A stretch of DNA of 64,000 nt from QWPN01 sp044238145 (GTDB lineage: Bacteria; Planctomycetota; Planctomycetia; Pirellulales; UBA1268): the NCBI GenBank assembly GCA_044238145.1, contig JBIIDT010000005.1, positions 1-64,000 of the forward strand. The letters run 5' to 3'. Every line of letters begins with the position of its first letter. Positions within the stretch are counted from its first letter, which is position 1. Below, piece by piece: positions 35,915 to 45,362 of this stretch. Position numbers and translations under genes: made by a program. The notes under the pieces are model-generated. The model worked only from the letters and a program-made list of their open reading frames with translations, ran no database searches and was not told where the DNA came from.

Positions 35915-36292
35915 CTAGACCCGTCGCTTCTTCGGGGGCCGGCAGCCGTTGTGGGGCAGCGGGGTGATGTCCTCGATGCTCTTGACGTTCATGCCGGCCG
36001 CCTGGAGGGCGGTGATCGCGCTCTCGCGGCCGCTGCCGGGGCCCTTCACCCGGACCTCGAGGTCCTTGACCCCGAACTTCGCGGCCTTCTCGGCGGCCTG
36101 CTGGGCGGCGCACTGGCCCGCGAAGGGCGTGCCCTTGCGACTCCCCTTGAAGCCGCACGTGCCGCCGCTGGCCCAGCACAGGGTGTCCCCCCGCGTGTCG
36201 GTGATCGTCACCGTGGTGTTGTTGAAGCTGGCGTGAATGAAGGCGATGCCCGCCGTCACCGTCTTCTTCTTGGTCTTCGCTACCTTCGACAT
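35915..36292 (-). CDS. rpsK: Ribosomal protein S11
   Basis: A 30S platform protein of 125 residues. IAFIHASFNNTTVTITDTRGD and the ending NGCRPPKKRRV are diagnostic. An 8-residue basic leader precedes the core. It lies between rpsM and rpsD in standard alpha-operon order. Confidence 0.98.
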   Translation of the reverse strand: MSKVAKTKKKTVTAGIAFIHASFNNTTVTITDTRGDTLCWASGGTCGFKGSRKGTPFAGQCAAQQAAEKAAKFGVKDLEVRVKGPGSGRESAITALQAAGMNVKSIEDITPLPHNGCRPPKKRRV

Positions 36293-36347
36293 GATCTCGT
36301 TCCGAGTGGCTCCCGTTCTCGCGCCGGCACCGCGGCCGGCAGGCCCG

Positions 36348-36731
36348 TTACTTGAGGTCCTTCACGCCCTTCTTGCCGGCGACGGTCTTCTTCGGCCCCT
36401 TGCGGGTGCGGGCGTTGGTCCGCGTCCGCTGGCCGCGAACCGGAAGCCCGCGGCGGTGCCGCAGCCCCCGGTAACTGCCGATGTCCTTCAGCCGCGAGAT
36501 GTTCTGGGCGACCTGCCGCCGCAGCTGCCCCTCGACGGTGTAGTCCTTGTCGAGCAGCGCCGCGAGCCGGGCCAGTTCGTCCTCGTGCAGGTCGCGGGCC
36601 TTGCCGCGGGGATCGACGCCCGCCTTGTGGCACAGCTCACGGGCGACCCGCGCCCCGACGCCGTACAGGTACTGCAGCGAGAAGACGGTCTGCTTCTCGG
36701 AGGGGATGTCGACGCCCATCAAACGCGGCAT
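36348..36731 (-). CDS. rpsM: Ribosomal protein S13
   Basis: A 30S head protein that contacts the P-site tRNA. It has 127 residues. MPRLMGVDIPSEKQTVFSLQYLYGVG and the basic end YRGLRHRRGLPVRGQRTRTNARTRKGP are canonical. The ATG at 36731 is preferred over the longer open frame, with GAGAG upstream. A 142-nt gap separates it from rpmJ, long for this cluster; it may hold an S4-type leader but I see no strong structure. Confidence 0.98.
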   Translation of the reverse strand: MPRLMGVDIPSEKQTVFSLQYLYGVGARVARELCHKAGVDPRGKARDLHEDELARLAALLDKDYTVEGQLRRQVAQNISRLKDIGSYRGLRHRRGLPVRGQRTRTNARTRKGPKKTVAGKKGVKDLK

Positions 36732-36873
36732 GGCTGTTTTCTCTCTGACCGAAACGGACGATCGTGCTGCGGTGCCATCTCGAACCGGGCCGGACCGCCG
36801 ACCCGACACGGGCCGACATCGGCTCCGCGACCCGCGGCGGGCACCTGCCGCCTCGGACCGCCCTCGCCCCTCG

Positions 36874-36987
36874 TCACCCCTGCCGTTGCTTGTGACGGGG
36901 ATCCGCACAGACCACGAAGACGACGCCGCGGCGCCTGACGATCTTGCACTTTTCGCACATCCGGCGAACGCTGGCGCGAACCTTCAT
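36874..36987 (-). CDS. rpmJ: Ribosomal protein L36, zinc-ribbon form
   Basis: A 37-residue 50S protein: MKVRASVRRMCEKCKIVRRR and a second half with VCADPRHKQRQG. The three Cys and one His of the zinc ribbon (CEKC, C...H) are all present, so this is the zinc-containing form. A TTGTGA/TATAGT promoter lies about 70 bp upstream. Its place between map and rpsM is normal, but infA (IF-1), often found there, is absent. Confidence 0.95.
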   Translation of the reverse strand: MKVRASVRRMCEKCKIVRRRGVVFVVCADPRHKQRQG

Positions 36988-37055
36988 GGCGGACAAGCTC
37001 GTGGCGACAGACGGCCACGCCTTCATGGAAACGGGGGGAAACGGGCGAGCCACAA

Positions 37056-37084
37056 ACTATAAGATGCTCGCGGACCGGTCACAA
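37056..37084 (-). promoter_or_regulatory. Promoter of rpmJ-rpsM-rpsK-rpsD-rpoA-rplQ
   Basis: On the minus strand, TTGTGA (37084-37079), a 17-nt spacer and TATAGT (37061-37056). It is one of the clearest promoters in the window. It lies in the 167-bp gap after map and would drive the alpha operon separately from the S10/spc part. Confidence 0.7.
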
Positions 37085-37154
37085 GGGGGTGCCCGCGGTG
37101 CGGCAGGGCGGCTCGATTCGGCGGTTCCACCCCGTGAATCCCGGCCGGGCCGCG

Positions 37155-37964
37155 TCAGGCGGCGGAACCGGCTGCGCCCACGGTTTCCCCGGCTGCCGGA
37201 GGGGCGGTGAGCACGACCGGCCCCCCCTCGGTGATCGCCACCGTGTGCTCGAAGTGGGCGCTCGGCATGCCGTCCACCGTCGATTGCGTCCAGTGGTCGG
37301 GCAGGGCCCGCACCTTCTTCGTGCCCATGTTGACCATCGGCTCGATGGCGATGACCAGCCCGGGCTCGATCTCGAAGTCGTGGTTCTTGCGAAAGGCCGG
37401 AGTGCAGAAATTGGGCACCTGTGGGTCTTCGTGCATGCTCCGGCCGATGCCGTGACCGACGAAGTTCTCCACCACCGAAAAGCCGTGGTCGCGGACGAAC
37501 TTCGCCATCTCGGCGGCGACGTCGCTCCACCTGTTGCGGGTCTCGAGGAGCTTGATCGCCAGGGCGAGCACGCCGGAGGTGCAGTCGAGCAGTCGCTGCA
37601 CCTCCGGCGTCACCGCACCGACCGGGTGCGTGATCGCCGAATCCCCGCACCAACCGCCCACGCTGCAGCCGGTGTCGATGCTGATCACGTCCCCGGCCCG
37701 CAGCACGCGCGGGCCCGGGATGCCGTGGACCACCTCGTCGTTCACCGAGATGCAGCAGCAGGCCGGGAAGGGCACCTTGCCCGGCACGCCCTTGAACAGC
37801 GGCACGGCGCCGTGGCCCGTGAAGAACTGCTCGACGGCCGCGTCGATCTGCCCCGTGGTCACGCCCGGCTTGACCATCGAGGCGGCGAGCTGGTGCGCGC
37901 CCCAGACGACGAGGCCGGCGCGGCGCATGAGGGCGATCTCACGGGGGGAACGCAGGGTGACCAC
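37155..37964 (-). CDS. map: Methionine aminopeptidase, type I
   Basis: This enzyme removes the initiator Met from nascent proteins. It has 269 residues. Metal ligands are visible: the two Asp in SIDTGCSVGGWCGDSAIT, His in GHGIGRSMHEDPQ, Glu in IAIEPMV and Glu in AHFEHTVAI. The start is a GTG at 37964 with a weak ribosome site; an in-frame ATG was not found upstream. It has its own TATAAT box about 40 nt upstream and lies 75 nt after adk. Confidence 0.96.
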   Translation of the reverse strand: MVTLRSPREIALMRRAGLVVWGAHQLAASMVKPGVTTGQIDAAVEQFFTGHGAVPLFKGVPGKVPFPACCCISVNDEVVHGIPGPRVLRAGDVISIDTGCSVGGWCGDSAITHPVGAVTPEVQRLLDCTSGVLALAIKLLETRNRWSDVAAEMAKFVRDHGFSVVENFVGHGIGRSMHEDPQVPNFCTPAFRKNHDFEIEPGLVIAIEPMVNMGTKKVRALPDHWTQSTVDGMPSAHFEHTVAITEGGPVVLTAPPAAGETVGAAGSAA

Positions 37965-38002
37965 TTCGATCTCGCGCGGAACGGAAAGGGATGTCGTTGA
38001 GG

Positions 38003-38008
38003 ATTATA
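38003..38008 (-). promoter_or_regulatory. -10 box before map
   Basis: A perfect TATAAT on the minus strand in the adk-map gap, predicting a leader of about 30 nt to the GTG at 37964. No good -35 lies at 16-18 nt, so it may need an activator or be weak. Confidence 0.45.
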
Positions 38009-38039
38009 CCGGTGGGGTGGCACGCTGCACGGCGCCGCG

Positions 38040-38615
38040 TCACCGGCGGCGGGCGTGGCGGGCGAACTCGGCCACCGCCGCCTGGACGCGGGCGAAGATC
38101 TCGTCGGCCGTGCCCAGGCCGTCGATGCTGGCGAGCTTGCCCTGGCGTGCGTAGTAGTCGAGCAGCGGAGCCGTCTGGACCTCGAAGCTGGCGATCCGCT
38201 TGGCGAACACCTCCGGGTCGTCGTCCTCCCGCCGGCGGGCCAGCATTCGCCTCACCAGCTCGTCCCGGGGCACGGCCAGCTCGATGACCCCGTCGACGCT
38301 CATCGCCCGCCGCTCGAGCAGCTCGTCGAGCGTGGCGGCCTGCGGCAGCGTGCGCGGGAAGCCGTCGAGCAGGCAGCCGTCCCGGCAGTCGGCCGCCTCG
38401 AGCCGGCGGCTCACCAGGCCGACGATCAGCGGGTCCGGGACCAGCTGCCCCTGCGCCATGTACCGGGCCGCCTGCACGCCCTCCGGCGTGCCGGCCCGCA
38501 CGGCCGTGCGGAGCATCTCGCCGGTGGACAGGTGGGGCACGCGGAGCAGTTCCACGAGCCGCTGGCACTGCGTCCCCTTCCCGGCCCCCGGTGGTCCGAT
38601 GAGGATGATCCGCAT
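38040..38615 (-). CDS. adk: Adenylate kinase, short-lid form
   Basis: This enzyme balances AMP + ATP and 2 ADP. It has 191 residues. The P-loop is GPPGAGKGTQ (7-16), with STGEMLR and LLDGFPRT following. The LID is reduced to a short loop (LARRREDDDPEVFAKR), so it lacks the zinc-finger LID of long forms. The ATG at 38615 starts MRIILIGPPG; a 7-residue extension is possible but has no support. It sits between secY and map as usual. Confidence 0.96.
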   Translation of the reverse strand: MRIILIGPPGAGKGTQCQRLVELLRVPHLSTGEMLRTAVRAGTPEGVQAARYMAQGQLVPDPLIVGLVSRRLEAADCRDGCLLDGFPRTLPQAATLDELLERRAMSVDGVIELAVPRDELVRRMLARRREDDDPEVFAKRIASFEVQTAPLLDYYARQGKLASIDGLGTADEIFARVQAAVAEFARHARRR

Positions 38616-38678
38616 GGAGTGTCCGCGGGCATGCATTGAGGGGATGCGCGCGGGCCTTCCGGGCGGCGCGACTGCGGA

Positions 38679-40040
<1,362 letters not shown>

Positions 40041-40099
40041 GGGAGGGGCTCCTGAAGCGACTCGGACGCGGCGGGCCGGCTGGCCGTCGGCCGCATACC

Positions 40100-40606
40100 C
40101 TACCCGCCGGCCGGCTTTTTCCGCGACGCCTTTTTCACCTTCCGGACCACCGGGGCCGGGCCGGGCAGTTCGGTGACGGTGCCCCCGGCCGCCGTGATCT
40201 TCTCACGGGCCTGGGCGCTGAAGTGATGCGCCGACACCCTGAGGGCGTGCTTCAGCTCCCCGTTGCCGAGGATCTTGATCTCGTCCCAGACGCCCTTGGC
40301 GAGGCCGGCGGCCCGCAGCGACTGCGGCGTCACCTCGCCGCCGGCGGCGAACGCCTCCTGCAGGGCACCCACGTTGACGGCCTTCACGGTCCGACCGTAG
40401 GCGTTGTGGAAACCCCGCTTGGGAATGCGGCGGATGAGGGGCGTGCCGCCCCCCTCGAAGATGCCGGCGGCGGCCCAGCCAGCGAGCTGGCCCTGGCCCT
40501 TGTTGCCCCGGCCCGCCGTGCGACCGCGGCCCGAGCCGGGTCCGCGGCCGACCCGCAGCCGCCGGGTGTTCTTGTGGATGCCCTTGTTGACGTCGTTGAG
40601 CTTCAT
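40100..40606 (-). CDS. rplO: Ribosomal protein L15
   Basis: A 50S protein of 168 residues. The Arg/Gly-rich start GRGPGSGRGRTAGRGNKGQG and GGGTPLIRRIPKRGFHN are canonical; a basic tail ends KKASRKKPAGG. It follows rpsE by 19 nt. rpmD (L30), normally between the two, is missing. Confidence 0.98.
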   Translation of the reverse strand: MKLNDVNKGIHKNTRRLRVGRGPGSGRGRTAGRGNKGQGQLAGWAAAGIFEGGGTPLIRRIPKRGFHNAYGRTVKAVNVGALQEAFAAGGEVTPQSLRAAGLAKGVWDEIKILGNGELKHALRVSAHHFSAQAREKITAAGGTVTELPGPAPVVRKVKKASRKKPAGG

Positions 40607-40625
40607 GGTTCGTTTCGGGTTGGTT

Positions 40626-41117
40626 TCAGGAGAGCGTCACGCCCCGCAGCCGCTCGACGTCGGCCCGGGTTCGCAACTGCTTGAGGGCCTCGAGCGCCGC
40701 CTTGACGAGGTTCACCGGGTTGGTGGAGCCGTGCGCCTTGGAGAGCACGTCGCGAATGCCGGCCGACTCGCAGACCGCCCGCACCGCGGCCCCGGCGATG
40801 ATGCCGGTGCCCGGGCTGGCCGGCAGGAGAACGACCTTGGCGGTCTCGTAGCGGCCCTCGACGCGATGCGGGATGGTGCCCGACTCGACCGGCACCTCGA
40901 TGAGGTTCTTCATGCCGTCCTTGATCGCCTTCTCGACGGCCGGCGGCACCTCGTTCGCCTTGGCATAGCCGCAGCCCACCTTGCCGCGGCCGTTGCCGAC
41001 CACGACGAGGCCCGCGAAACTGAACCGCCGGCCGCCCTTGACGACGGTCGCGCACCGCCGCACCTTCACGACCTTCTCCACGAATTCGCCGGTGCGTGTT
41101 TCCTTGCCAGTCGACAC
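40626..41117 (-). CDS. rpsE: Ribosomal protein S5
   Basis: A 30S protein important for decoding accuracy, 163 residues. VVKGGRRFSFAGLVVVGNGRG and the dsRBD-like core are present, with SPGTGIIAGAAVRAV in the C-terminal half. The GTG at 41117 has GGAGG 8 nt upstream. Confidence 0.98.
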   Translation of the reverse strand: MSTGKETRTGEFVEKVVKVRRCATVVKGGRRFSFAGLVVVGNGRGKVGCGYAKANEVPPAVEKAIKDGMKNLIEVPVESGTIPHRVEGRYETAKVVLLPASPGTGIIAGAAVRAVCESAGIRDVLSKAHGSTNPVNLVKAALEALKQLRTRADVERLRGVTLS

Positions 41118-41138
41118 GGGTCATGCCTCCAAAACGGT

Positions 41139-41507
41139 TCAGAACTCGAGCCCGGCGGCCCGCGCCGCGTCGGCGAGGGCGGCCACGCGGCCGTGATAGC
41201 GAAACTCGCCACGGTCGAAGCAGACCTGCGTGACGCCCGCCGCGCGGGCCCGCTCCGCCACCGCCCGGCCGATCGCCTCGGCGGCCTGCTTGTTGCCACC
41301 GAAGCCGATGTCCGAACGCAGCTGCTTGTCCATGGAACTCGCCGATGCCAGCGTGCGGCCCGAGGCGTCGTCGATCACCTGGGCGTAGATGTGCTTGTGG
41401 GTGCGGAACACCGACAGCCGCGGCCGGCCGGCCGTGCCCTTGATGTGCCGGCGCACCCGGTGCCGCCGCCGCAGCCGCTGCCGGAGAATCGCTCGCGAAT
41501 GATCCAT
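41139..41507 (-). CDS. rplR: Ribosomal protein L18
   Basis: A 5S rRNA-binding protein of 122 residues. RLRRRHRVRRHIKGTAGRPRLSVFRT and HIYAQVIDD are diagnostic, with a C-terminal FDRGEFRYHGRVAALADAARAAGLEF. Confidence 0.98.
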   Translation of the reverse strand: MDHSRAILRQRLRRRHRVRRHIKGTAGRPRLSVFRTHKHIYAQVIDDASGRTLASASSMDKQLRSDIGFGGNKQAAEAIGRAVAERARAAGVTQVCFDRGEFRYHGRVAALADAARAAGLEF

Positions 41508-41524
41508 GATTGAGTCCCTGCCTG

Positions 41525-42064
41525 TTACTTCGTGACGGCCTTGCCGGCCTTGCGACGCACCTGCTCGTTCTCGTAACGGATGCCCTTGCCCTTGTAGGGC
41601 TCCGGCTTCCGCAGCGCCCGCACCTCGGCCGCGAACTGCCCCACGAGCTGCTTGTCGATGCCCTTGACGTGGACGTGCGTCTGGTCCGGGCAGGTGACCG
41701 TGAGGCCCGCCGGGATCGGCACCTGCAGTTCGTTGGCGAAGCCGACGCGGAGTTGCAGCACGTTCTTCTGGATCGCAGCCAGGTAGCCGACGCCCACGAT
41801 CTCCAGCTTCTTCTCGTATCCCTTGGAGACGCCCTCGACCATGTTGGCCGCCAGGGCCCGCGTCAGACCGTGCACGGCGCGGGCCGTGCGGTTGTCACTC
41901 GACCGGACGACCCGGATCTGGGCGGCGTCGACCTCCACGGTCACCGCCGGATGCAGGGACTGCTCGAGCTTGCCGAGCGGTCCCTCCACCTTGAGGCGGC
42001 CGCCTTCGACGGCCGCCTTCACGCCCTTGGGGATCGAAACTGGTGATTTGCCGATACGCGACAT
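41525..42064 (-). CDS. rplF: Ribosomal protein L6
   Basis: A 50S protein near the factor-binding site, 179 residues. MSRIGKSPVSIPKGV at the start, and the late motif DQTHVHVKGIDKQLVGQFAAEVRALRKPEPYKGKGIRYENE is canonical. It lies 33 nt after rpsH. Confidence 0.98.
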   Translation of the reverse strand: MSRIGKSPVSIPKGVKAAVEGGRLKVEGPLGKLEQSLHPAVTVEVDAAQIRVVRSSDNRTARAVHGLTRALAANMVEGVSKGYEKKLEIVGVGYLAAIQKNVLQLRVGFANELQVPIPAGLTVTCPDQTHVHVKGIDKQLVGQFAAEVRALRKPEPYKGKGIRYENEQVRRKAGKAVTK

Positions 42065-42097
42065 GGCTCGCTGCCCTTCAGCCGGTGACGATTCCGA

Positions 42098-42493
42098 TTA
42101 CCACAACTCGCACAGCACTTCGCCGCCCAGCTTCCGCTGCCGGGCCTCGCGGTCGCTGACGACACCGCTCGACGTGGAGAGGATCGAGATCCCCAGGCCG
42201 CCGAGCACCGGCCGCAGCCGGACCGACCGGCTGTAGACCCGCCGTCCCGGCGAGCTGACCCGCCGGATGTTGCGGATGAGCCGCTCGCCGTTGGGTCCGT
42301 ACTTGAGGTCGAGCTGCAACTGCGGCACCGGGGCGGCTTCCACCTCCCGCCAGTCCCAGATGTAGCCCTCCCGCTTGAGCACTTCCGCCAGTCCACGCTT
42401 CACCTTGGAACTCGGCACCTCCACGGTGGCGCGTTCGACGCGCACCGCGTTGCGGATGCGGGTGAGCATGTCGGCGATGGGGTCGGTCATCAT
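42098..42493 (-). CDS. rpsH: Ribosomal protein S8
   Basis: A central 30S assembly protein, 131 residues. DPIADMLTRIRNAVRVERATVEVPSSKVK at the start and ISILSTSSGVVSDREARQRKLGGEVLCELW at the end are diagnostic. In E. coli it regulates the spc operon; no such site is evident here. Confidence 0.98.
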   Translation of the reverse strand: MMTDPIADMLTRIRNAVRVERATVEVPSSKVKRGLAEVLKREGYIWDWREVEAAPVPQLQLDLKYGPNGERLIRNIRRVSSPGRRVYSRSVRLRPVLGGLGISILSTSSGVVSDREARQRKLGGEVLCELW

Positions 42494-42538
42494 GTCTGGA
42501 GAACCCTCTCGTGATTTCCCGTTTCGTCGGATCCCGTC

Positions 42539-42724
42539 CTACCAGCTGGCCTTCTTCACGCCGGGGATGCAGCCCTGGTCGGCAAGCTTCCGAAAACAGA
42601 TGCGGCAGGTGCCGAACTTGCGATACACGGCCCGCGGCCGGCCACACAACATGCACCGCCGCACGGCCCGCGTGGAGAACTTCGGGGTCTTCTTCGCGGC
42701 GGCGATCTTCGATTTGCTTGCCAT
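42539..42724 (-). CDS. rpsN: Ribosomal protein S14, zinc-binding type Z
   Basis: A 61-residue 30S protein. The short form with CMLCGRPRAVYRKFGTCRICF keeps two CxxC pairs for zinc. It lies 66 nt after rplE and 45 nt before rpsH. Confidence 0.97.
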   Translation of the reverse strand: MASKSKIAAAKKTPKFSTRAVRRCMLCGRPRAVYRKFGTCRICFRKLADQGCIPGVKKASW

Positions 42725-42790
42725 GGATGATCCAGTCAGCCTGTTCGTTCTGCCCAGCGGGCCGGTGCCGGCGGCCCCGGTCCCGTGCCG

Positions 42791-43402
42791 CTACGCCGCG
42801 GCGTCTCCGTCTCCGTCCTTCTTCAACGGCAGCCCCATCGCGCGGAGGAACTGCCGGGCCTCGTCGTCCGAGCGGGCCGACGTGACCAGCGTGATGTGCA
42901 TGCCCTGCGGCCGCGTGAACTTGTCCGGGTTGATCTCCGGGAACACCATCTGCTCCGACAGGCCGAGGCTGTAGTTGCCGTGGCCGTCGAACGCAGTACT
43001 CGACAGGCCGCGGAAGTCGCGGACCCGCGGCAGTGCGACCGACACGAGGCGGTCGAGGAACTCGTACATCCGCCGGCCGCGGAGCGTCACCTTGCAGCCG
43101 ATCGGCAGATTCTCCCGGAGCTTGAAGCCCGAGACGGCCGCCTTGGACAGCGTGGCGACCGGCTTCTGCCCGGTGATCTGGGCCATGGCGCCGATCGCCT
43201 CCTCGAGGTACTTCTTCTCGGTGACCGCCACGCCCACGCCCATGTTGACCACGATCTTCTCCAGCCGCGGGATCGCGTGCGGGTTGTCGCGGCCGAGATC
43301 CTTGCCGAGCTGCGGCCGGACCGTGTCGTGGTAATGCGCCAGCATCCGCGGCACCCCTGCCGGGGCCGCTTCCGCGGCGGCTGCCTTCGTCTTCTTCGCC
43401 AT
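42791..43402 (-). CDS. rplE: Ribosomal protein L5
   Basis: A 5S rRNA-associated 50S protein of 203 residues. An Ala/Lys-rich leader of about 17 residues precedes the core, where PRLEKIVVNMGVG, GFKLRENLPIGCKVTLRG and FPEINPDKFTRPQGMHITLVTSA are canonical. It ends in an acidic/Ala tail. The ATG at 43402 is chosen over the longer open frame. Confidence 0.98.
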   Translation of the reverse strand: MAKKTKAAAAEAAPAGVPRMLAHYHDTVRPQLGKDLGRDNPHAIPRLEKIVVNMGVGVAVTEKKYLEEAIGAMAQITGQKPVATLSKAAVSGFKLRENLPIGCKVTLRGRRMYEFLDRLVSVALPRVRDFRGLSSTAFDGHGNYSLGLSEQMVFPEINPDKFTRPQGMHITLVTSARSDDEARQFLRAMGLPLKKDGDGDAAA

Positions 43403-43455
43403 CGCTCCGATCCTCAGATGTCTCGATTCGTGTTCCCGGTCGTCATCCCGCGGAC

Positions 43456-43809
43456 TCAGCCCTTCGCCGCCGCCCGCGGCCGCCGCAGCGTGCCCTGCTC
43501 CGCACCGCAGCCGCGGCAGAACCGCACCTTGCCGCCGTTCGCGTCGACCCTGGCGCCGAGCCGCACCGCCTTGCCGCACGCGCCGCAGACGAGCAGCACG
43601 TTCGACGCGTTGATCGGCATCTCCTTGCTCAGTCGGCCGCCCTGCGGATTCTTCTGACTGCGGCGGATGTGCCGGTAGACGCGGTTCACGCCCTCCACGA
43701 CCAGCCGCGAGCCGCCGTCCTTGCCCGGCTTGACCGAGAGGACCTTGGCACGAGTGCCCTTCGCGTTTCCGGTGCGGACCTCCACGAGGTCGCCAGCCTT
43801 GATCAACAT
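43456..43809 (-). CDS. rplX: Ribosomal protein L24
   Basis: An early 50S assembly protein of 117 residues. A KOW domain (MLIKAGDLVEVRTGNAKGTRAKVLSV) is followed by a two-CxxC zinc-ribbon-like end (CGACG...CRGCG), as in many bacterial L24. Its start overlaps the rplN stop by one base (TGATG). Confidence 0.97.
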   Translation of the reverse strand: MLIKAGDLVEVRTGNAKGTRAKVLSVKPGKDGGSRLVVEGVNRVYRHIRRSQKNPQGGRLSKEMPINASNVLLVCGACGKAVRLGARVDANGGKVRFCRGCGAEQGTLRRPRAAAKG

Positions 43810-44177
43810 CACACCACCTCGCTCGCCAGACTGACGATCTTCATGAAGTTCCGCTCGCGGAGTTCGCGGGCCACGGCACCGAAGATCCGGGTGCCCTTCG
43901 GGTTCTTGTCGTTGTCGATGATCACGCAGGCGTTCGTGTCGAACCGCACGTAGCTGCCGTCCTCGCGGCGGGAGGGCTGCTTGCACCGCACGATGACCGC
44001 CTTCACGACCGCCTTCTTCTTCACGTCGCTGCCCGGGATCACGCTCTTCACGCTGCACACGATGATGTCCCCGAGGCCGGCGGTCCGCTTGCGGCTCCCG
44101 CCCAGCACCTTGAAGCACATCACTTCCTTGGCACCCGTGTTGTCCGCGACGACCAGCCGCGTCTGCATCTGGATCAT
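43809..44177 (-). CDS. rplN: Ribosomal protein L14
   Basis: A 50S interface protein of 122 residues and the binding site of the silencing factor RsfS, encoded at 55414-55872. MIQMQTRLVVADNTGAKEVMCFKVLGGS and KGTRIFGAVARELRERNFMKIVSLA are canonical. The start overlaps rpsQ by 4 nt. Confidence 0.98.
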   Translation of the reverse strand: MIQMQTRLVVADNTGAKEVMCFKVLGGSRKRTAGLGDIIVCSVKSVIPGSDVKKKAVVKAVIVRCKQPSRREDGSYVRFDTNACVIIDNDKNPKGTRIFGAVARELRERNFMKIVSLASEVV

Positions 44178-44536
44178 GACGACTTCCCTTCCGACTTCTC
44201 GATGCCGGCCGCGGCGGCCTCCTCGGCACGGGCCGCGGTCTCGCGGAGCGAGGTCGCCCGGGCACCGCTCCGCAGCGACGCCAGGTCGACCGTCGTGCTC
44301 TTGGCGACCACGCGGACCAACTCCCACCGCTTCAGCCGGCTGCGGGGCCGGCACTCGACGATCTCCACGAGATCACCGATCTGCGACTCCTCCGCCTCGT
44401 CGTGGACGTGGCAGATCGTCCGCCGGTGCTGGATGCGGCCGTACTTGGCGTGCCGCACGACCCGCGGGATCTCCACCCGCCGAGTCTTGCTGGCGGCGGC
44501 GCTGGTCACCGTTCCCGTCTCAACGCGCTTGGGCAT
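44174..44536 (-). CDS. rpsQ: Ribosomal protein S17 with C-terminal extension
   Basis: A 30S protein of 120 residues against about 85 usually. The OB-fold core shows PRVVRHAKYGRIQHRRTICHVHDE and GDLVEIVECRPRSRLKRWELVRVV; the last ~35 residues are an Ala/Glu/Arg-rich extension. The stop overlaps the rplN start by 4 nt. Confidence 0.96.
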   Translation of the reverse strand: MPKRVETGTVTSAAASKTRRVEIPRVVRHAKYGRIQHRRTICHVHDEAEESQIGDLVEIVECRPRSRLKRWELVRVVAKSTTVDLASLRSGARATSLRETAARAEEAAAAGIEKSEGKSS

Positions 44537-44551
44537 CTGGTCTGGTCCTCG

Positions 44552-44908
44552 TTACGTGCCGCTTTGGGTTCGCTTGCGGAACGTCCGCCGGGAGGCCACG
44601 CCCCCCTTGCCGGGCGTCCGGATCTTCGCGCGGCCGCTGGCCCGGCGGCGCTTGGCGTGCTTCTCGTGCTGGGGCGACTCCTCACCCCCGGTCCCGGCGG
44701 CCGCGCCGGTGGCCAGCGGCACGCCCCGCTGGGTGAGGATCGTCTGGCAGCGGGCGATCGTGCGCCGCTGCTTCCGCACCTCCGACGGCGACGCCAGCTT
44801 CTCCGTCTGCGCCTGGAGCCGCAGCCGGAAGAGCGTCTCGGCCGCGTCCTTCCAGACGAGCCGGATCTGCTCGTCGGCCATGTCCCTGAGTTCTTTCGCC
44901 TTCGTCAT
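44552..44908 (-). CDS. rpmC: Ribosomal protein L29 with long basic extension
   Basis: A tunnel-exit 50S protein of 118 residues; ordinary L29 is 60-70. The first ~65 residues form the L29 coiled-coil (KAKELRDMADEQIRLVWKDAAETLFRLRLQ...RKQRRTIARCQTIL). After a short linker a very basic tail follows (HAKRRRASGRAKIRTPGKG and RRTFRKRTQSGT), which may wrap on rRNA. A GTG at 44917 would add three residues. Confidence 0.92.
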   Translation of the reverse strand: MTKAKELRDMADEQIRLVWKDAAETLFRLRLQAQTEKLASPSEVRKQRRTIARCQTILTQRGVPLATGAAAGTGGEESPQHEKHAKRRRASGRAKIRTPGKGGVASRRTFRKRTQSGT

Positions 44909-44945
44909 CGCATGCACCCGTCGTTCTGTCTTCCGGTCGCTTCCG

Positions 44946-45362
44946 TCACATCGCCCGCCGCTTCACGAACCGCACCCGCAACGGCATCTTGTGGGCGAGC
45001 CGGGCCATGCAGACCCGGGCCGCCTCCTCCGTCACGCCGCCGATCTCGTAGAGGATCGCGCCGGGCTTGATGACCGCGGCCCAATACTCCGGCTCGCCCT
45101 TGCCCTTGCCCATGCGGGTCTCGAGCGGGATCGACGTGATCGACTTGTGGGGGAACACGCGCACGTACAGCCGTCCCTCCGTGCGGAGGTACTGCTGGGC
45201 CGCGATGCGGCCGGCCTCGATCGTCGCCGCGGCGAGCCATCCCGGCTGCTCGGCCTGGAGGCCGAAGTCGCCGAAGACGACGCGATTCCCGCGGGAGGCG
45301 TCACCTCTTATACGACCTCTTTGGCTTTTTCGGTGCTTGACCCTCTTGGGCATCAGCGCCAT
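44946..45362 (-). CDS. rplP: Ribosomal protein L16
   Basis: A 50S protein at the A-site, 138 residues. MALMPKRVKHRKSQRGRIRG and HKSITSIPLETRMGKGKGEPEYW are canonical. The ATG at 45362 is chosen because GGAGG lies exactly 6 nt upstream; other ATGs at 45368 and 45353 fit less well. The first 20 codons are also the last codons of rpsC in another frame (62-nt overlap). Confidence 0.97.
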   Translation of the reverse strand: MALMPKRVKHRKSQRGRIRGDASRGNRVVFGDFGLQAEQPGWLAAATIEAGRIAAQQYLRTEGRLYVRVFPHKSITSIPLETRMGKGKGEPEYWAAVIKPGAILYEIGGVTEEAARVCMARLAHKMPLRVRFVKRRAM

